Below are positions 42,602 through 55,900 of a stretch of DNA of 61,805 nucleotides, piece after piece. Below the pieces are notes generated by a model, which was given only the letters and a program-made list of their open reading frames with translations, searched no databases and had not been told where the DNA came from. The stretch's first letter is position 1. Each line of letters opens with the position of its first letter. The DNA comes from Paramesorhizobium endophyticum (GTDB taxonomy: Bacteria > Pseudomonadota > Alphaproteobacteria > Rhizobiales > Rhizobiaceae), in contig NZ_BMHH01000024.1 in the NCBI RefSeq assembly GCF_014640615.1, positions 1 through 61,805 on the forward strand, read 5' to 3'. A program made the translations under genes and the position numbers.

Positions 42602-43075
42602 ATGACAACCGGGGCGGTTCAAAATAAAGTGACAACGGCAAATCACGTTTCGTCCAGTTCCATAGAGGGACGGCGCAAGGCTGATCTGGATCGCGGCATC
42701 GCGGTCCGTGCGGTGGGAATGGACGAAAAGTCGCCGACAAAGCTCAAGACCGAGCTATCCCGTTATAATGCGAGGAAGGTGCAGGCTTTCATGCGCGAAA
42801 ATCTTGCGCGGAAGTTGACCGTGGCCGATCTCGCCGAAATTTGCGACCTTTCCCCCAGCCATTTCATCAGTGCCTTCACCGAGACCTTCGGGCAGGCGCC
42901 CTATGGCTATCTCCTGAATTTGCGCCTCGCCCATGCCGAAAGGCTGCTGACCCAGCGCGACATGCCGATCGCGGAGGTGGCCTATCTGAGCGGGTTCTCC
43001 AGCCAGAGCCACCTGACCACGGCGATGAAGAAGATGAAGGGCAAGACCCCCTCCATGATCCGCGGCAGGAAATAG
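42602..43075 (+). CDS. AraC-type HTH protein lacking a sensor domain
   Basis: 157 residues from ATG at 42602 (GTG at 42560 is an alternative). The N-terminal 60 residues are low-complexity and polar. The rest is an AraC DNA-binding domain: LTVADLAEICDLSPSHFISA and IAEVAYLSGFSSQSHLTTAM. Small stand-alone AraC proteins like this are common in rhizobia; targets unknown. The upstream A/T-rich stretch (42500-42560) may hold the promoter. Confidence 0.82.
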   Translation: MTTGAVQNKVTTANHVSSSSIEGRRKADLDRGIAVRAVGMDEKSPTKLKTELSRYNARKVQAFMRENLARKLTVADLAEICDLSPSHFISAFTETFGQAPYGYLLNLRLAHAERLLTQRDMPIAEVAYLSGFSSQSHLTTAMKKMKGKTPSMIRGRK

Positions 43076-43097
43076 GGCGGCGCCGCGCAGGGGGCCA

Positions 43098-43385
43098 TTA
43101 TACAAGCTGCCAGGCTATATCATGCCAATGAGGATCGTTCTGCTCGATCAGGTTGATCTTTCCACTGGCGCGGCCATTTCTGATGGTCTTTTCTCGGGTG
43201 ATGGCTGTGATGAGTTCGAACTCATCAAACCACACCAGCCGCATCACCCCATACTGGGAAGCGAATTTCGAGCCCTGCCCGGAGCGGTGCTGCAACAGCC
43301 TGCCTGCTAGATCGCTCGTCATCCCGACGTAAAGCGTTCCGTTTTTCTGCGACGCCAATATATAAACATACCCACGCCGTGCCAT
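43098..43385 (-). CDS. GIY-YIG family small endonuclease-like protein
   Basis: 95 residues. The catalytic pattern is present: GYVYILASQKNGTLYVGMT (GIY-YIG as GYVYI...LYVG), a conserved Arg in DLAGRLLQHR and Glu in TREKTIRNG. This is the short YhbQ-like form with only the nuclease domain, frequent in alphaproteobacteria; a role in DNA repair is assumed but unproven. Confidence 0.85.
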   Translation of the reverse strand: MARRGYVYILASQKNGTLYVGMTSDLAGRLLQHRSGQGSKFASQYGVMRLVWFDEFELITAITREKTIRNGRASGKINLIEQNDPHWHDIAWQLV

Positions 43386-43447
43386 GAATTCTACGATACA
43401 TATGCAGAATGCTTTCAGGCAAGCTTAAAACGCCGTGCGGTTTTAAA

Positions 43448-43647
43448 CGTTGAGACCTTGATTCCTGTGACGAGCACAGGACGTGGTGGAGGGTGTCCTC
43501 TCGCCCGGAACCGGTAGCGCTTGCCACCGAGAGGCAGGTCGCGACATGAAGCAGTCATGCAAACTACGAGGTTGGTGGGTATCACCGCCAGCCAAACCAT
43601 CCGTCATTCCTGTGCTTGTCACAGGAATCCATGCCTCGACCTTTCCG
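43448..43647. repeat. Dispersed palindromic repeat, copy 3
   Basis: Left hairpin ATTCCTGTG / CACAGGA with loop ACGAG (43461-43483) and right hairpin ATTCCTGTG / CACAGGAAT with loop CTTGT (43606-43628), in inverted arrangement, with the flank ATCCATGCCTCGAC shared with copy 1. I see no gene in 43386-43921. Confidence 0.75.
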
Positions 43648-43877
43648 CCGTCAGGACGGCAGAAATAGCGGCTCCGCCCATCCACCCCAAAAGCTTTCTC
43701 GCAAATTCTTGCCCTTCTATTAAGCCGTTGTTAACGACGCCGTTCATTTCGAAGTCTCTTTTTCAGCGACTGCTTATGAAAACCGTAGGATGTTGAAATA
43801 CAGCCCGGCGCAAATCAGTCTTCACCTACCCCTTGATTGACTATCCGATGCTCGAAAAGCCTCGGCCGGAAGCGAAT

Positions 43878-43901
43878 CAGGCAGCAAGAGGCTGCTGCCT
43901 G
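43878..43901 (+). promoter_or_regulatory. Hairpin in the leader of the giant repeat protein
   Basis: CAGGCAGCA, six bases, TGCTGCCTG: a perfect 9-bp stem 69 bases before the start. Farther on, CGGTCC (43910-43915) and GCGGTC (43932-43937) can each pair with GGACCGC (43961-43967), which lies between the ribosome-binding site (GAGGGG) and the ATG. This would allow alternative structures over the start. Confidence 0.35.
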
Positions 43902-43969
43902 GGTTTGGACGGTCCTTTTGCATGAGGCAGCGCGGTCATCGGATGGATTCGCATTCGAGGGGACCGCTC

Positions 43970-46900
43970 ATGTTTCACATTGCCCTGCTGCCGACGATGG
44001 TGCGCCGTTTCAAGCCTGCCATTGCAAAGCGCGCCTTCATGCCTGCCATGGCGATGTTGACGGTTTCGGCGGCCTTAGTGGGCTTTTCAAATAGTGAAGC
44101 GCGGGCGCAGGCTGCCCAGCCGACTTTTCCGGCCTGTGCGCCTACCATCTATTTTGGTCAGGATGGTGCGACGCAACTGGTAAGCACGGATACCACCACG
44201 ACCCCCTTCACCCTTACGCCTATAGGCGGGCCGAATAGCCTTGGCTACAACGCCATGGCGTATGACCCTTCTACCAATTATATCTATGCGACGCGGTGGG
44301 ATGCCAGTGCGGGTGCCTATAAGCTCTTGCGCGTCGGTGCCGATGGTTCCGTACAGGATTTAGGGGTCATTGGAGGGGGCGGGATTAACGCCGGCGGCGG
44401 TCTTTTGAATGGCAGCGGTATCGCCTCGGGCGAGATCGGTGCGGACGGCTATTTTTATCTAAAGCACAATTCCACCTCCAATCAGATGTTCCGGGTTGAT
44501 CTGTCAACCCGAACGGCCACGCTCATCACGATGAGCCGATCATTCGCCTCGGGAGATTGGGCGTGGCACAACGGATTCCTGTATGCGCACGACCAGGTGA
44601 CCGGCATCCTTAACGCGGTCAATCCGCGGACAGGCGCGGTGACGCAAATAGGAAACACGGGCCTATCCGGAGCGGATGCTTTCGGAAGTATGATTGGCGC
44701 TACGAATGGCGTTTTTGGCCGGAATAATAATGGCGGATTCTACCAGTTCGATGTGAATACCGGTGCTGCTACGCTTATTTCCAATATGGCAGCAGCGGGG
44801 GGCGATGGCGCGAAGTGCGTGAATTCGCCCGTGAATTTGCCTGTCGACCTTTCAATTACCAAGGATGATGGCGTCACAGTCTATACTCCCGGCCTCGACG
44901 CGAGCTATACCATTGTCGTTACCAACAATGGTTCCCATGGCGTAACCGGCGCGAAAGTCAGCGATCCACTGCCTGCGGGTTTTACCGGCACCTGGACCTG
45001 CGGCAATGCCACGGGCGGCGCGGTCTGCGGCGCGCCGAGCGGCACGGGCTCGCTCAACACCACGGCGGATCTGCCGGCTGGCAGTTCCGTCACCTACGCA
45101 TTCAGCACAGGCATACCGTCGAGCTATAGCGGCGCGCTGACCAACACCGCCACGGTGACCGCCCCTGACGGCGTGACCGATACGAACCCCGGCAACAATT
45201 CCGCCAGCGATACCAACACGATGGCGCCGCCGCCTGTGTCGGGGGCGTGCTCGCCCCGCGAGATAACTCCGGGAGCGACCTTCTCGTTTGCCCCTTTGGG
45301 CATCACCGGTCAAGTCACCAAAACTGGCTCCCCCACCGGATGGGATCCCGCGTGGACAACGATGGGCAGGGACTACTCGATTACCTGGACCTTCGCGCAG
45401 CCGATTCCGGCAAACTGGATTCAATTCGCAGTTTGGGATGTCGGCGGCAGAAACACATATACGGCCACCACGCTACCCTCGATCAGAGTCACAGTGTCGG
45501 GCGGCACGGCAACTACAGCTGACTTCTCTCTCGTTCCGGGGGGGTACTCCACGCTGTATGCCGATATGGCCTACAATGCCTCGACGGGTGCTTTCCGGTA
45601 CATCCCCCGAAGCGATGAAATGAAAGCGGCCGGTACGCTGCGCGGAAATTCGGCAGATACCGTCAGGACCCTGACAATTACAGCCACTGGTATTCTCGCC
45701 GGTGATTACATTGGCAATTCGCTATATGCGCGTCCCGCCTGCATCACCATGGAGAAGGTGAGCCAGAACGGCACGGGCAGCTTTAATTTCAATATGAGCA
45801 ATGTGGTGCAGGCGAACGGCACGGCGGTGCCGTCGGCCACGCTGACCACTACGACTCCCGGCACGGCCGTTTCGACGCCCGCCTATAATGCACGTCCCGG
45901 CGCCAACATGGTGCTGAGCGAGGTCATTCCTGCCGGCTGGAGCGTCTCCTCTGCGGTCTGTACCGACCGGAACGCCGGCGGCACGGGAAACCCGACCGTC
46001 ATCGGCAGCTTCACTTCGCCCGCGCTCACCATTCCGGCGGCGAGCGTGCGCCCGCAGGCCGATATTCTCTGCCGCTTCACCAACACCACCGCGACCGACC
46101 TTGCCATCACCAAAGATGACGGCGCGGCGGAATATGGTCCGGGCACCGACGTTACCTACAACATCACCGTCACCAATAACGGCCCGACCGCCGTCACCGA
46201 TGCCGTGATCCGCGATCCTCTTTCCGCCGGCATCACCACGGCAAGCTGGACCTGCGGCAATGCCACCGGCGGCGCGGTCTGCCGCGCGCCCAGCGGCACG
46301 GGCGCAATGTCCACCACGGCGGACCTCCCCGCGGGAGCATCTCTGACCTATCAGATGACGATGAGCGTGCCGGCGGATTTCACCGGCGACCTCGTCAACA
46401 CGGCGACCGTCGCTCCGCCCGCCGGGCTGACGGATTCCGACCCCTCCAACAACAGCGCGACCGACACGAACAAGGCCGGTGCGCCGAAGGTGCGCGTCAA
46501 GAAAGAGCTGATCGGCGAAAGCGTCACCACCAACAATATCGCCGAGCCCGGTGAGGTGCTCACCTACAAGGTGACGATCACCCATGAGAGCGGCATCGCC
46601 TTCAAGGATTTCGATTTCATCGAGAACATCCCGAACGGCGCGACCATGACCCGCGTTTCGGGCGCTGATGGCTTCACCGCCCCGGTGGCGGGCGCGTCTA
46701 CGGTGCAATTGCGTGTGCCGGAAGTGCCTGTCGGCGGCGTGGCCGAGGTCGAGATCGACCTGACGGTCGCCGCGCCCATCCCGCTCGGCGTGTCGCAGAT
46801 CCGCAATCTCGTCAGCGGCGGCGATGTGCCCGCGGATTGCGCGGATTGCTCGGTGGCGACACCCACACCGCCATATTCGCCGGTCAGCCCTCCAACCATC

Positions 46901-49900
46901 TCCTGCTCGACAACGGGTGCGTACTTCAACACCGCCTTCAACGGTAGCGGCGGCATGAAAGCCAGCGGCTCCGACGATTACTGGCAGGTTGCGCTCACCG
47001 CGGCGAACGTCACCACCCCGCCGGCCACCCTTTCCTATGGTGCCGCAACGGTCGTTTCCGCTCCGCCCGCCAACTACATCAAATCGCCTTTCGGCAACGC
47101 GAACTGGATTGCGCATCAGGCGAATGGAGGGCACACGGGCAACGTCGATGTATTCTACCGCTACCAGTTCAACCTCGATCCGGGGGTCGATCCGAAGTCG
47201 CTCGCCCTGGCGATGAACTATTATTCCGATAACTCCGTCTATCAAGTCTGGGTGAACGGGGTCGCGCAGAATATCCGCTCCAGATATGGCTCGGCAGACC
47301 CTTATTTCTATGCTGGCTTCGCCGCTAATGGGGTCGCCAGCGGGATCCTCAACAAGGATTGGAAGACGGGCCTCAACACCATCATCGTGCACGTCAAGTC
47401 CGGCCCGGGCGCACAGGCGTTCATGGCGCAGATTACCTCGGACTCCATCTGCCAGCCCAAGCTGACGCTGCGCAAGGAAGTGATCAATGACGGGGAAGGC
47501 ACCGCGACACCCGCCAATTTCACGCTCACCGCCACCGGCAAATCGCCGCTGACAAATGCTATCCAGGGGCCGATGGGCGATACGGCGGTTACCAACGCCT
47601 CGATCCCCGCGGGCACCTATACGCTCGCCGAGGTGAACCAGCCCGGCTATGTCGCCAGCGCCTATAGCTGCGCGGTCGACGGCGGTGCGTCCACGGTTCT
47701 TGCAAACAACGAGCTGACGCTCGCAAACGGGCAGAACGCTATCTGTACGATTGTCAATGACGATCAGAATCCGTCGCTGACCATCGACAAGACCGGCGCT
47801 TTCAAGAACGACCGGGACGGCGACGGCTTCGTCGATGCCGGTGACACGATCACCTATAGCTTCCTGGTCAAGAACACCGGCAATGTGCCGCTGACCGATG
47901 TGACGGTAAAGGACGATCTCCTTGCCCGCGCCGGCTTGACGGTGACGCCGGGGCCGCAGACGCTGCAGCCCGACGCCGAAATCACCTTCACCGCCACCTA
48001 CACGGCGCTCCAGGACGATATCGAGGCTGGCCAGGTCACGAATACGGCGACGGCCGTCGGCACGCCGCCCTTCGGCGATCCGATCGAAAGCGAGCCCGAT
48101 ACGCTCGTGATGCCGCCCGACAGCCAGCCGGTCGTCAAGGTCAAGAAGGAACTCATCAACGAAAGCATCAACGCCAACAATGTGGCCGAGGCGGGCGAAG
48201 TGCTCACCTATAGGGTCACGCTCACCCATGTGAGCGGCGCTTCCTTCAAGGATTTCGATTTCATCGAGAACATCCCGAACGGCGCGACCATGACCCGCGT
48301 CTCGGGCGCTGATGGATTCACCGATCCGGTGGCAGGTGCGTCAACGGTGCAATTGCGCGTGCCGGAAGTCCCGGCAGGCGGAACCGTCGAGGTCGAGATC
48401 GACCTGATGGTCGCAGCGCCCGTCCCGCTCGGCATATCGCAGATCCGTAACCTCGTCAGCGGCGGCGACGTGCCGCCGGACTGCACGGAATGCTCGGTGG
48501 ATTTGCCGACGCCGCCCTATACGCCGCAGTTCCCTGAGACGATTTCCTGTACGACGCCGGGCGCGTTCTTCAACACGGCCTATAATGGCGCGGGCGGGGC
48601 CAAGCCGAGCGGCTTCGACACCTACTGGCAGGTCGCGTACAACACGAACGGCACGCTGCCGGCCAGCTCGGCCTACGGCGCCGCGACGGTGGTCAGCAAC
48701 CCGAATTCCGGCTGGGCGACTTCGCCCTACAGCAATGCGCGCTGGATTGCGCGCAGCGCGACCGGCACGCCGAACGGACCCTATGACGCCTATTACCGCT
48801 ACCAGTTCAATCTGGATGCGGCTGTCGATCCGTCTTCGCTCAGCCTGAAGATGAACTATTACGCTGACGATAACGTCGTTCAGGTCTATGTGAACGGAGC
48901 CGCGCAGGGCATCTCCGCGACCTCCGCCTATGCCACCGGCAGGGGCGCATCCGGCACGCTCAACAAGAACTTCAAGACGGGCCTCAACGAGATCATCGTC
49001 CACACGCTTAATACCGGCGGCGTGGGCGGCTTCATGGCGCAGATCGACGCGGGCAACATCTGCCAGCCGAAGATCACGCTGCGCAAGGAAGTGATCAACG
49101 ACCAGAAGGGTACCGCTGTCCCCACAGACTTCACGCTGCGCGCGACGGGCAAGTCGCCGCTCACGAAGGTGATCGTAGGGAAGATGGGCGAGCCGGCCGT
49201 CACCAACGCCTCGGTTCCCGCCGGTACCTTCATCCTCGGCGAGGACAACCAGCCCGGCTATCTTGCCAGCACCTATAGCTGCGCCGTTGATGGCGGCGCG
49301 GAGACGATCCTCACCAATAGCGAGCTGACGCTCGTGAACGGGCAGAACGCGATCTGCACGATCATCAACAACGACCAGGCGCCCGAGCTGAAGCTCGAGA
49401 AGACCGGCAAGCTCAACGACCGCAACGGCAACGACCTCATCGATCTGGGCGAGACGATCAACTATTCGTTCCGCGTCGAGAACGTTGGCGACGTGCCGCT
49501 GACGAACGTCACCGTCAATGACGATCTTCTTGCCCGCGCTGGCATCTCCGTGACGCCGGGACCGCAGACGATCCAGCCCGGGGGCGTGGTGACCTTCACG
49601 GCCACCTATACGCCCACTCAGGCCGACATCAACGCAGGCAGCGTGGTGAACACCGCGACCGCCACAGGCACGCCGCCCGTGGGCGATCCCGTTCCGAGCA
49701 ATCCCTCGACGGCTACCGTGCCGCCCGACCAGACGCCGGGCCTGACCATCGACAAGGAAGGCGTACTCAACGACAAGGACGGCGATGGCCTCATCGATCT
49801 GGGCGAGACGATCTCCTACACCTTCCTCGTCACCAATACCGGCACGGTCACATTGACTGATGTCACGGTCAACGACCCCTTGGTGGAGGTCGAGGAAGAC

Positions 49901-52900
49901 CCGGTGACACTCGCGCCGAAGGGCACCTTCACCTTCCACGGCAGCTATACGCCGACGCAGGAGGACATCAACAAGGGCAATGTCGTGAACACGGCCCATG
50001 CCACCGGCACGCCGCCTTCCGGGCCGGCCATCGACAGTGATCCCGACACAAAAATCGTGCCGCCCGACCAGACGCCACGCCTGATCATCGACAAGGTCGG
50101 CACGCTCAACGACACGGACGGCGACGGCGTCATCGATCCGGGCGAGACGGTGAACTACAGCTTCACGGTCACCAACACCGGCACCGTGACGATGTCGAAC
50201 GTCACCGTCGACGACCCGAAGCTGAAGGCGGCTGGCTTGACGGTGCTCGAGACCCCGCAAACGCTGACTCCCGGCCAGAGCTTCACTTTCACTCTCTCGG
50301 GCAGCTACGAGCCTGAGCAGTCGGAGATTGACGCCAACCTCGTCATCAACACCGCGACGGCCACCGGCAACACGCCGTCCGGCACGTTCTACCGGAGCAA
50401 TCCTGACTCCGAGCAGGTGCCCCCGGACCAGACGCCAGGCTTCTCCATCGACAAGATCGGCAAGCTCAACGATCTCGACGGCGACGACAAGATCGATCTC
50501 GGCGAGACGATCAGCTACAGCTTTATCGTCCGCAACACCGGCGCGGTAACGCTCAACAACGTCACCGTCGAGGACACGCTACTGGCCAACCGCGGTATCG
50601 CCATCGATCCGGGCCCGCAGACGCTCGCGCCCGGCGGCGTGGTGACTTTCACGGCCACCTACGAACCCGATCAGGCAGACATCGACAAGGGCGATGTCGT
50701 GAACACGGCGAAAGCCATCGGCACGACGCCATCAGGCACATCAGTTGAAAGCGATCCCGACACCGAGACGGTGCCGCCGCAGCAGACGCCCGGCCTCACC
50801 ATCGACAAGGTTGGCGAACTCAACGACACGGACAATGACGGCAAGGTCGGTCCCGGCGAGACAGTGGACTATACCTTCACGGTCACCAACACCGGCATGG
50901 TGACGATGACGGATGTCACAGTCGACGATCCTAAGCTGAAGGCGGCGGGCCTGACCGTGCTCGAGGCCCCGCAGACGCTGTCTCCCGGCCAGAGCTTCAC
51001 TTTCCACCTCTCCGGCAGCTACCAGCCGGGGCAGACGGAGATCGACGCAAACCTAATCGTCAACACGGCCACGGCCACTGGCACCACGCCGCAGGGCAGC
51101 CCGTTCCGGAGCGATCCGGATACGGAAACCGTGCCGCCGGCGCAGAATGCCGGGCTGCTCATCGACAAGATCGGCAAGCTCAACGATCTCGACGGCGACA
51201 ACAAGATCGATCCGGGCGAGACGGTCAGCTATTCCTTCCGCGTCACCAATATTGGAGCCGTGACGCTCGACAACGTCATGGTCGACGATCCGAAGCTGAC
51301 GGTGGTGGGCGTGACGATCGTGGAAGGCCCACAGACGCTGGCGCCCGGCGCAAGCTTTGTCTTCACGGCGACGGAATATACGCCTGTGCAGGGCGAAATC
51401 GACGCCGGCGAGGTCAAGAACACCGCCACCGCGAGGGGCGTCACGCCCTCTGGCGATCCGGTGGTGAGCAATCCGGACGAGGAGACGGTGCCGCCCGACC
51501 AGAGCGCTGCGCTGACGATCGACAAGGAAGGCCTGCTCAACGATAAGGACGGCGACAACAAGATCGATCCGGACGAGACGATCACCTACACTTTCACCGT
51601 GCGCAACACCGGCAATGTCACGCTGGTCGGCGTCACCGTGAAGGACGACCTGCTCGCCGCGCGCAGCATCTCCGTGACGCCCGGTCCGCAGACGCTGGCT
51701 CCCGGCGGACAGGTAGTGTTCACCGCTGTCTATACGCCTGAGCAGGCTGATATCGAGGGCGAGTTCGTCAAGAACACGGCGACCGCCACGGGCTCCGACC
51801 CCGAGGGGAACCTGATCGAAAGCCCTGAGGACACCGCCCAGGTTCCGCCGGATCGTACGCCCGGCATTACCATCGACAAGACCGGCACGCTTCAGGACAA
51901 GGACGGCGATGGCCTCATCGATGAGGGCGAGGACATCACCTATACGTTCCTCGTCACGAACACCGGCAATGTCACGCTGAAGAACGTGACCGTGGACGAT
52001 CCGCTCGTGAAGGTGGTCGAAGAGCCGCAGACGCTTCTGCCCGGCGGCACGTTCACCTTCCATGGCTCGTACACACCCGTCCAGGCAGATATCGACGCGG
52101 GGAATGTCAAGAACACCGCCCATGCCGTAGGCACGGTTCCATCAGGCGATACGGTGAGGAGCGAGCCCGATTCCTATACGGTGCCGCCCGACCAGACGCC
52201 GGGGCTCGTCCTCGAGAAACAGGGCACGCTCAACGACAGCAACGGCAACAAGCTCCTCGATCTGGGCGAGACGATCTCCTACACCTTCACCGTCACCAAC
52301 GCGGGCAAGGTGACGCTCTCGAACGTCACGATCGACGATCCGTTGGTGACGGTCGTTGAAGGCCCGCAAGTGCTGGGACCGCGCGGAACCTTCGTGTTCC
52401 ACGGCACCTACACGCCTGTGCAGGCCGACATCGACGCCGGCAAGGTGCTCAACACTGCCGTCGCGAAAGGCGTCACGCCGGCCAACACGCCCGTGGAGAG
52501 TGAGCCGGATTCCTTCGAGGTCACGGCGAATATTACGCCAGGGCTGACCATCAAGAAGTCGGGCGTGCTCAACGACAATGACGGCGACAACCGCATCGAT
52601 CTTGGCGAAACGATCAGCTACTCGTTCCTGGTGACGAACACCGGCACCGTAACGCTCAATAACGTCACGGTGGCGGACACGTTGCTGGCGGACCGTGACA
52701 TAGCGGTGACGCCGGGACCCCAGACGATTGCGCCTGGCGGATCGGTGACGTTCACGGCTCTCTATCCGCCCACGCAGGCCGATGTCGACGCGGGCGATGT
52801 AGTGAACATGGCTACGGCCACGGGCACGACGCCGACCGGCACGCCTGTGAAAAGTAATGAGGACCGGGCAACCGTGCCGCCCGATCAGATGCCGCGCCTG

Positions 52901-55900
52901 ACGATCGACAAGGTCGGCACGCTGAACGATCTGGACGGTGACAATGTCATCGATCCGGGCGAAACGGTGGACTACATTTTCAAAGTGACGAACACCGGCA
53001 CCGTGACGATGAACAACGTCACTGTTAACGATCCGAAGCTGGTGGCGGCTGGTCTGACCGTGATCGAGAGTTCGCGGACGCTTGCGCCGGGCGAAAGCTT
53101 CACTTTCCATCTCTCCCGCAGCTATGAGCCAAGCCAGGCAGAGATCGACGCTGGCAAGGTGGTCAACACCGCGACGGCGACCGGCACGACGCCATCAGGC
53201 ACGCCCTATGAGAGCAATCCGGACACCGAACAGGTCCCGCCGGACCAGGTTTCGGGGCTGACCATCAAGAAGTCGGGCGTGCTCAACGACAATGATGGCG
53301 ACGACCACATCGATCTTGGCGAAACGATCAGCTACTCGTTCCTGGTGACGAACACCGGCGCTGTGACGCTAAGCAATGTGACGGTGGACGACACGCTGCT
53401 GGCCGACCGCAGCATCACGGTGACGCCGGGACCCCAGACGATTGCGCCCGGCGGATCGGTGACGTTCACGGCGGTCTATCCGCCCTCGCAGGCCGATGTC
53501 GACGCGGGCGATGTGGTGAACATGGCTACGGCCACGGGCACGACGCCGACCGGCACGCCGGTGGAAAGTAATGAGGACCGGGCGACCGTGCCGCCCGATC
53601 AGATGCCGCGCCTGACAATCGACAAGGTCGGCACGCTGAACGATCTGGACGGCGACAATGTCATCGATACGGGCGAAACGGTGGACTACACCTTCAAGGT
53701 GACGAACACCGGCACCGTGACGATGAACAACGTCACTGTTAACGATCCGAAGCTGGTGGCGGCTGGACTGACCGTGGTCGAGGCCCCGCGGACGCTTGCG
53801 CCGGGCGAAAGCTTCACTTTCCATCTCTCCCGGAGCTATGAGCCAAGCCAGGCGGAGATCGACGCGGGCAAGGTGGTCAACACCGCGACGGCGACCGGCA
53901 CGACGCCATCAGGCACGCCGTATGAGAGCAATCCGGACACCGAACAGGTCCCGCCGGACCAGGTTCCGGGGCTGAAACTCCGCAAGTCTGGCCAGTTGCA
54001 GGACACGAACCGAAATAACCTTGTCGATGCAGGTGAGCAGATCGTCTTCACCTTCGTGATAACGAACACCGGCGCTGTGACGATGACCGATGTCACGGTC
54101 AACGACCCGATGCTGAAGCGGAACAATTTGACGGTAACGCCGGGCCCGCAGACGCTGGCTCCGGGTGCGGAAGCCATCTTTACGGCAACCTATACGGCGA
54201 AGCAGGAAGACATCGACGGCGGCAAGGTGGAGAACACCGCGACCGGCACCGGCACGCCTCCGGGCGGCAAGACGCCGATCGACAGCCCGCCGGACACTGT
54301 GACGGTTCCGCCGAACGAGGCGACGGGACTGTCGATGCGCAAGTCGGGCCAACTGCAGGACACGAACGGCAATAACCTTGCCGATGCGGGTGAGCAGATC
54401 GTCTACACCTTCGTTGTGAAGAACACCGGTGCGGTGACGATGACCGATGTCACCGTCAACGACCCGATGCTGAAGCGGAACAATTTGACGGTAACGCCAG
54501 GCCCGCAGACGCTTGCGCCGGGTGAGGAAGCCATCTTCACGGCGACCTATACGGCGAAGCAGGAAGACATCGACGGCGGCAAGGTGGAGAACACCGCGAC
54601 CGGCACCGGCACGCCTCCGGGCGGCAAGACGCCGATCGACAGCCCGCCGGACACTGTGACGGTTCCGCCGAACGAGGCGACGGGTCTGTCGATGCGCAAG
54701 TCGGGCCAACTGCAGGACACGAACGGCAATAACCTTGCCGATGCGGGTGAGCAGATCATCTACACCTTCGTTGTGAAGAACACCGGTGCGGTGACGATGA
54801 CCGATGTCACCGTCAACGACCCGATGCTGAAGCGGAACAATCTGACGGTAACGCCTGGTCCGCAGACGCTTGCTCCGGGCGAGGAAGCCATCTTCACGGC
54901 GACCTATACGGCCAAGCAGGAGGATATCGATGGCGGCAAGGTGGAAAACACCGCGACCGGCACCGGCACACCTCCTGACGGCGGCACGCCGATCGAAAGC
55001 CCGCCCTCGACGGTCGTCGTGCCGCCGAACGAAGCGACAGGCCTGTCGATGCGCAAGTCCGGCGAGCTCAAGGACACGAACGGCAACAAGCTTGTCGATC
55101 CGGGTGAAGAGATCGTCTACACCTTCGTCGTGAAAAACACCGGCGCGGTGACGATGACGGACGTGACCGTCAACGACCCGATGCTGAAGCGGAACAACCT
55201 GACGGTAACGCCGGGTCCGCAGACGCTTGCTCCGGGTGAGGAAGCCACGTTCACGGCGACTTATACGGCGACGCAGCGCGACATTGACGGCGGCAAGGTG
55301 GAGAACACCGCGACCGGCACCGGTACGCCTCCTGATGGCGGCACGCCGATCGACAGCCCGCCTGACACCGTCACGGTTCCGCCAGTCGAAGCTTCCCGCC
55401 TCGAGGTGGAGAAGACCGGCAAGTTCAACGACAATGACAATAATGGCTATGCAAGCCTCGGTGACACGATCACCTACAGCTTCACCATCACCAATACCGG
55501 TGGCCAGGTCATTGACAATGTTTCGCCGGTTGACGAGGGGCCGACCTTCAACGGCGAGCGCGCCGCGGGCCAGCTTTCCGCCTTCGAACCGGAAAGCGTG
55601 ACGCTGGAGGCCTATGGCAAACAGGTCTTCACGGCGACCTATGCCCTGACGCAGGAGGATATCGACAACGCCGCCGGCGTGACGGACGGCATGGAAAACT
55701 CGGCGACCGCCAAGGGAACGATCGTTGGCGGCGGCGGCGAGGTGCCCTCGACGACGTCGACATCGAAGGTGACGATCCCGCCGGTCCAGCCGTCGGACAT
55801 CACGATCCTCAAGCAGGCCGGGCTGCGGCAGATCAAGCGTGGCGAGAAGGCTCCGTTCACCATCACGGTGACCAACCACTCCACGCGCAATGCGGGGCTC

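Noticed and set aside
47770-55800. Regular repeats that might be read as a CRISPR or satellite array
   Set aside because: The period is 357 bp, in frame and protein-coding; no short repeat-spacer pattern.
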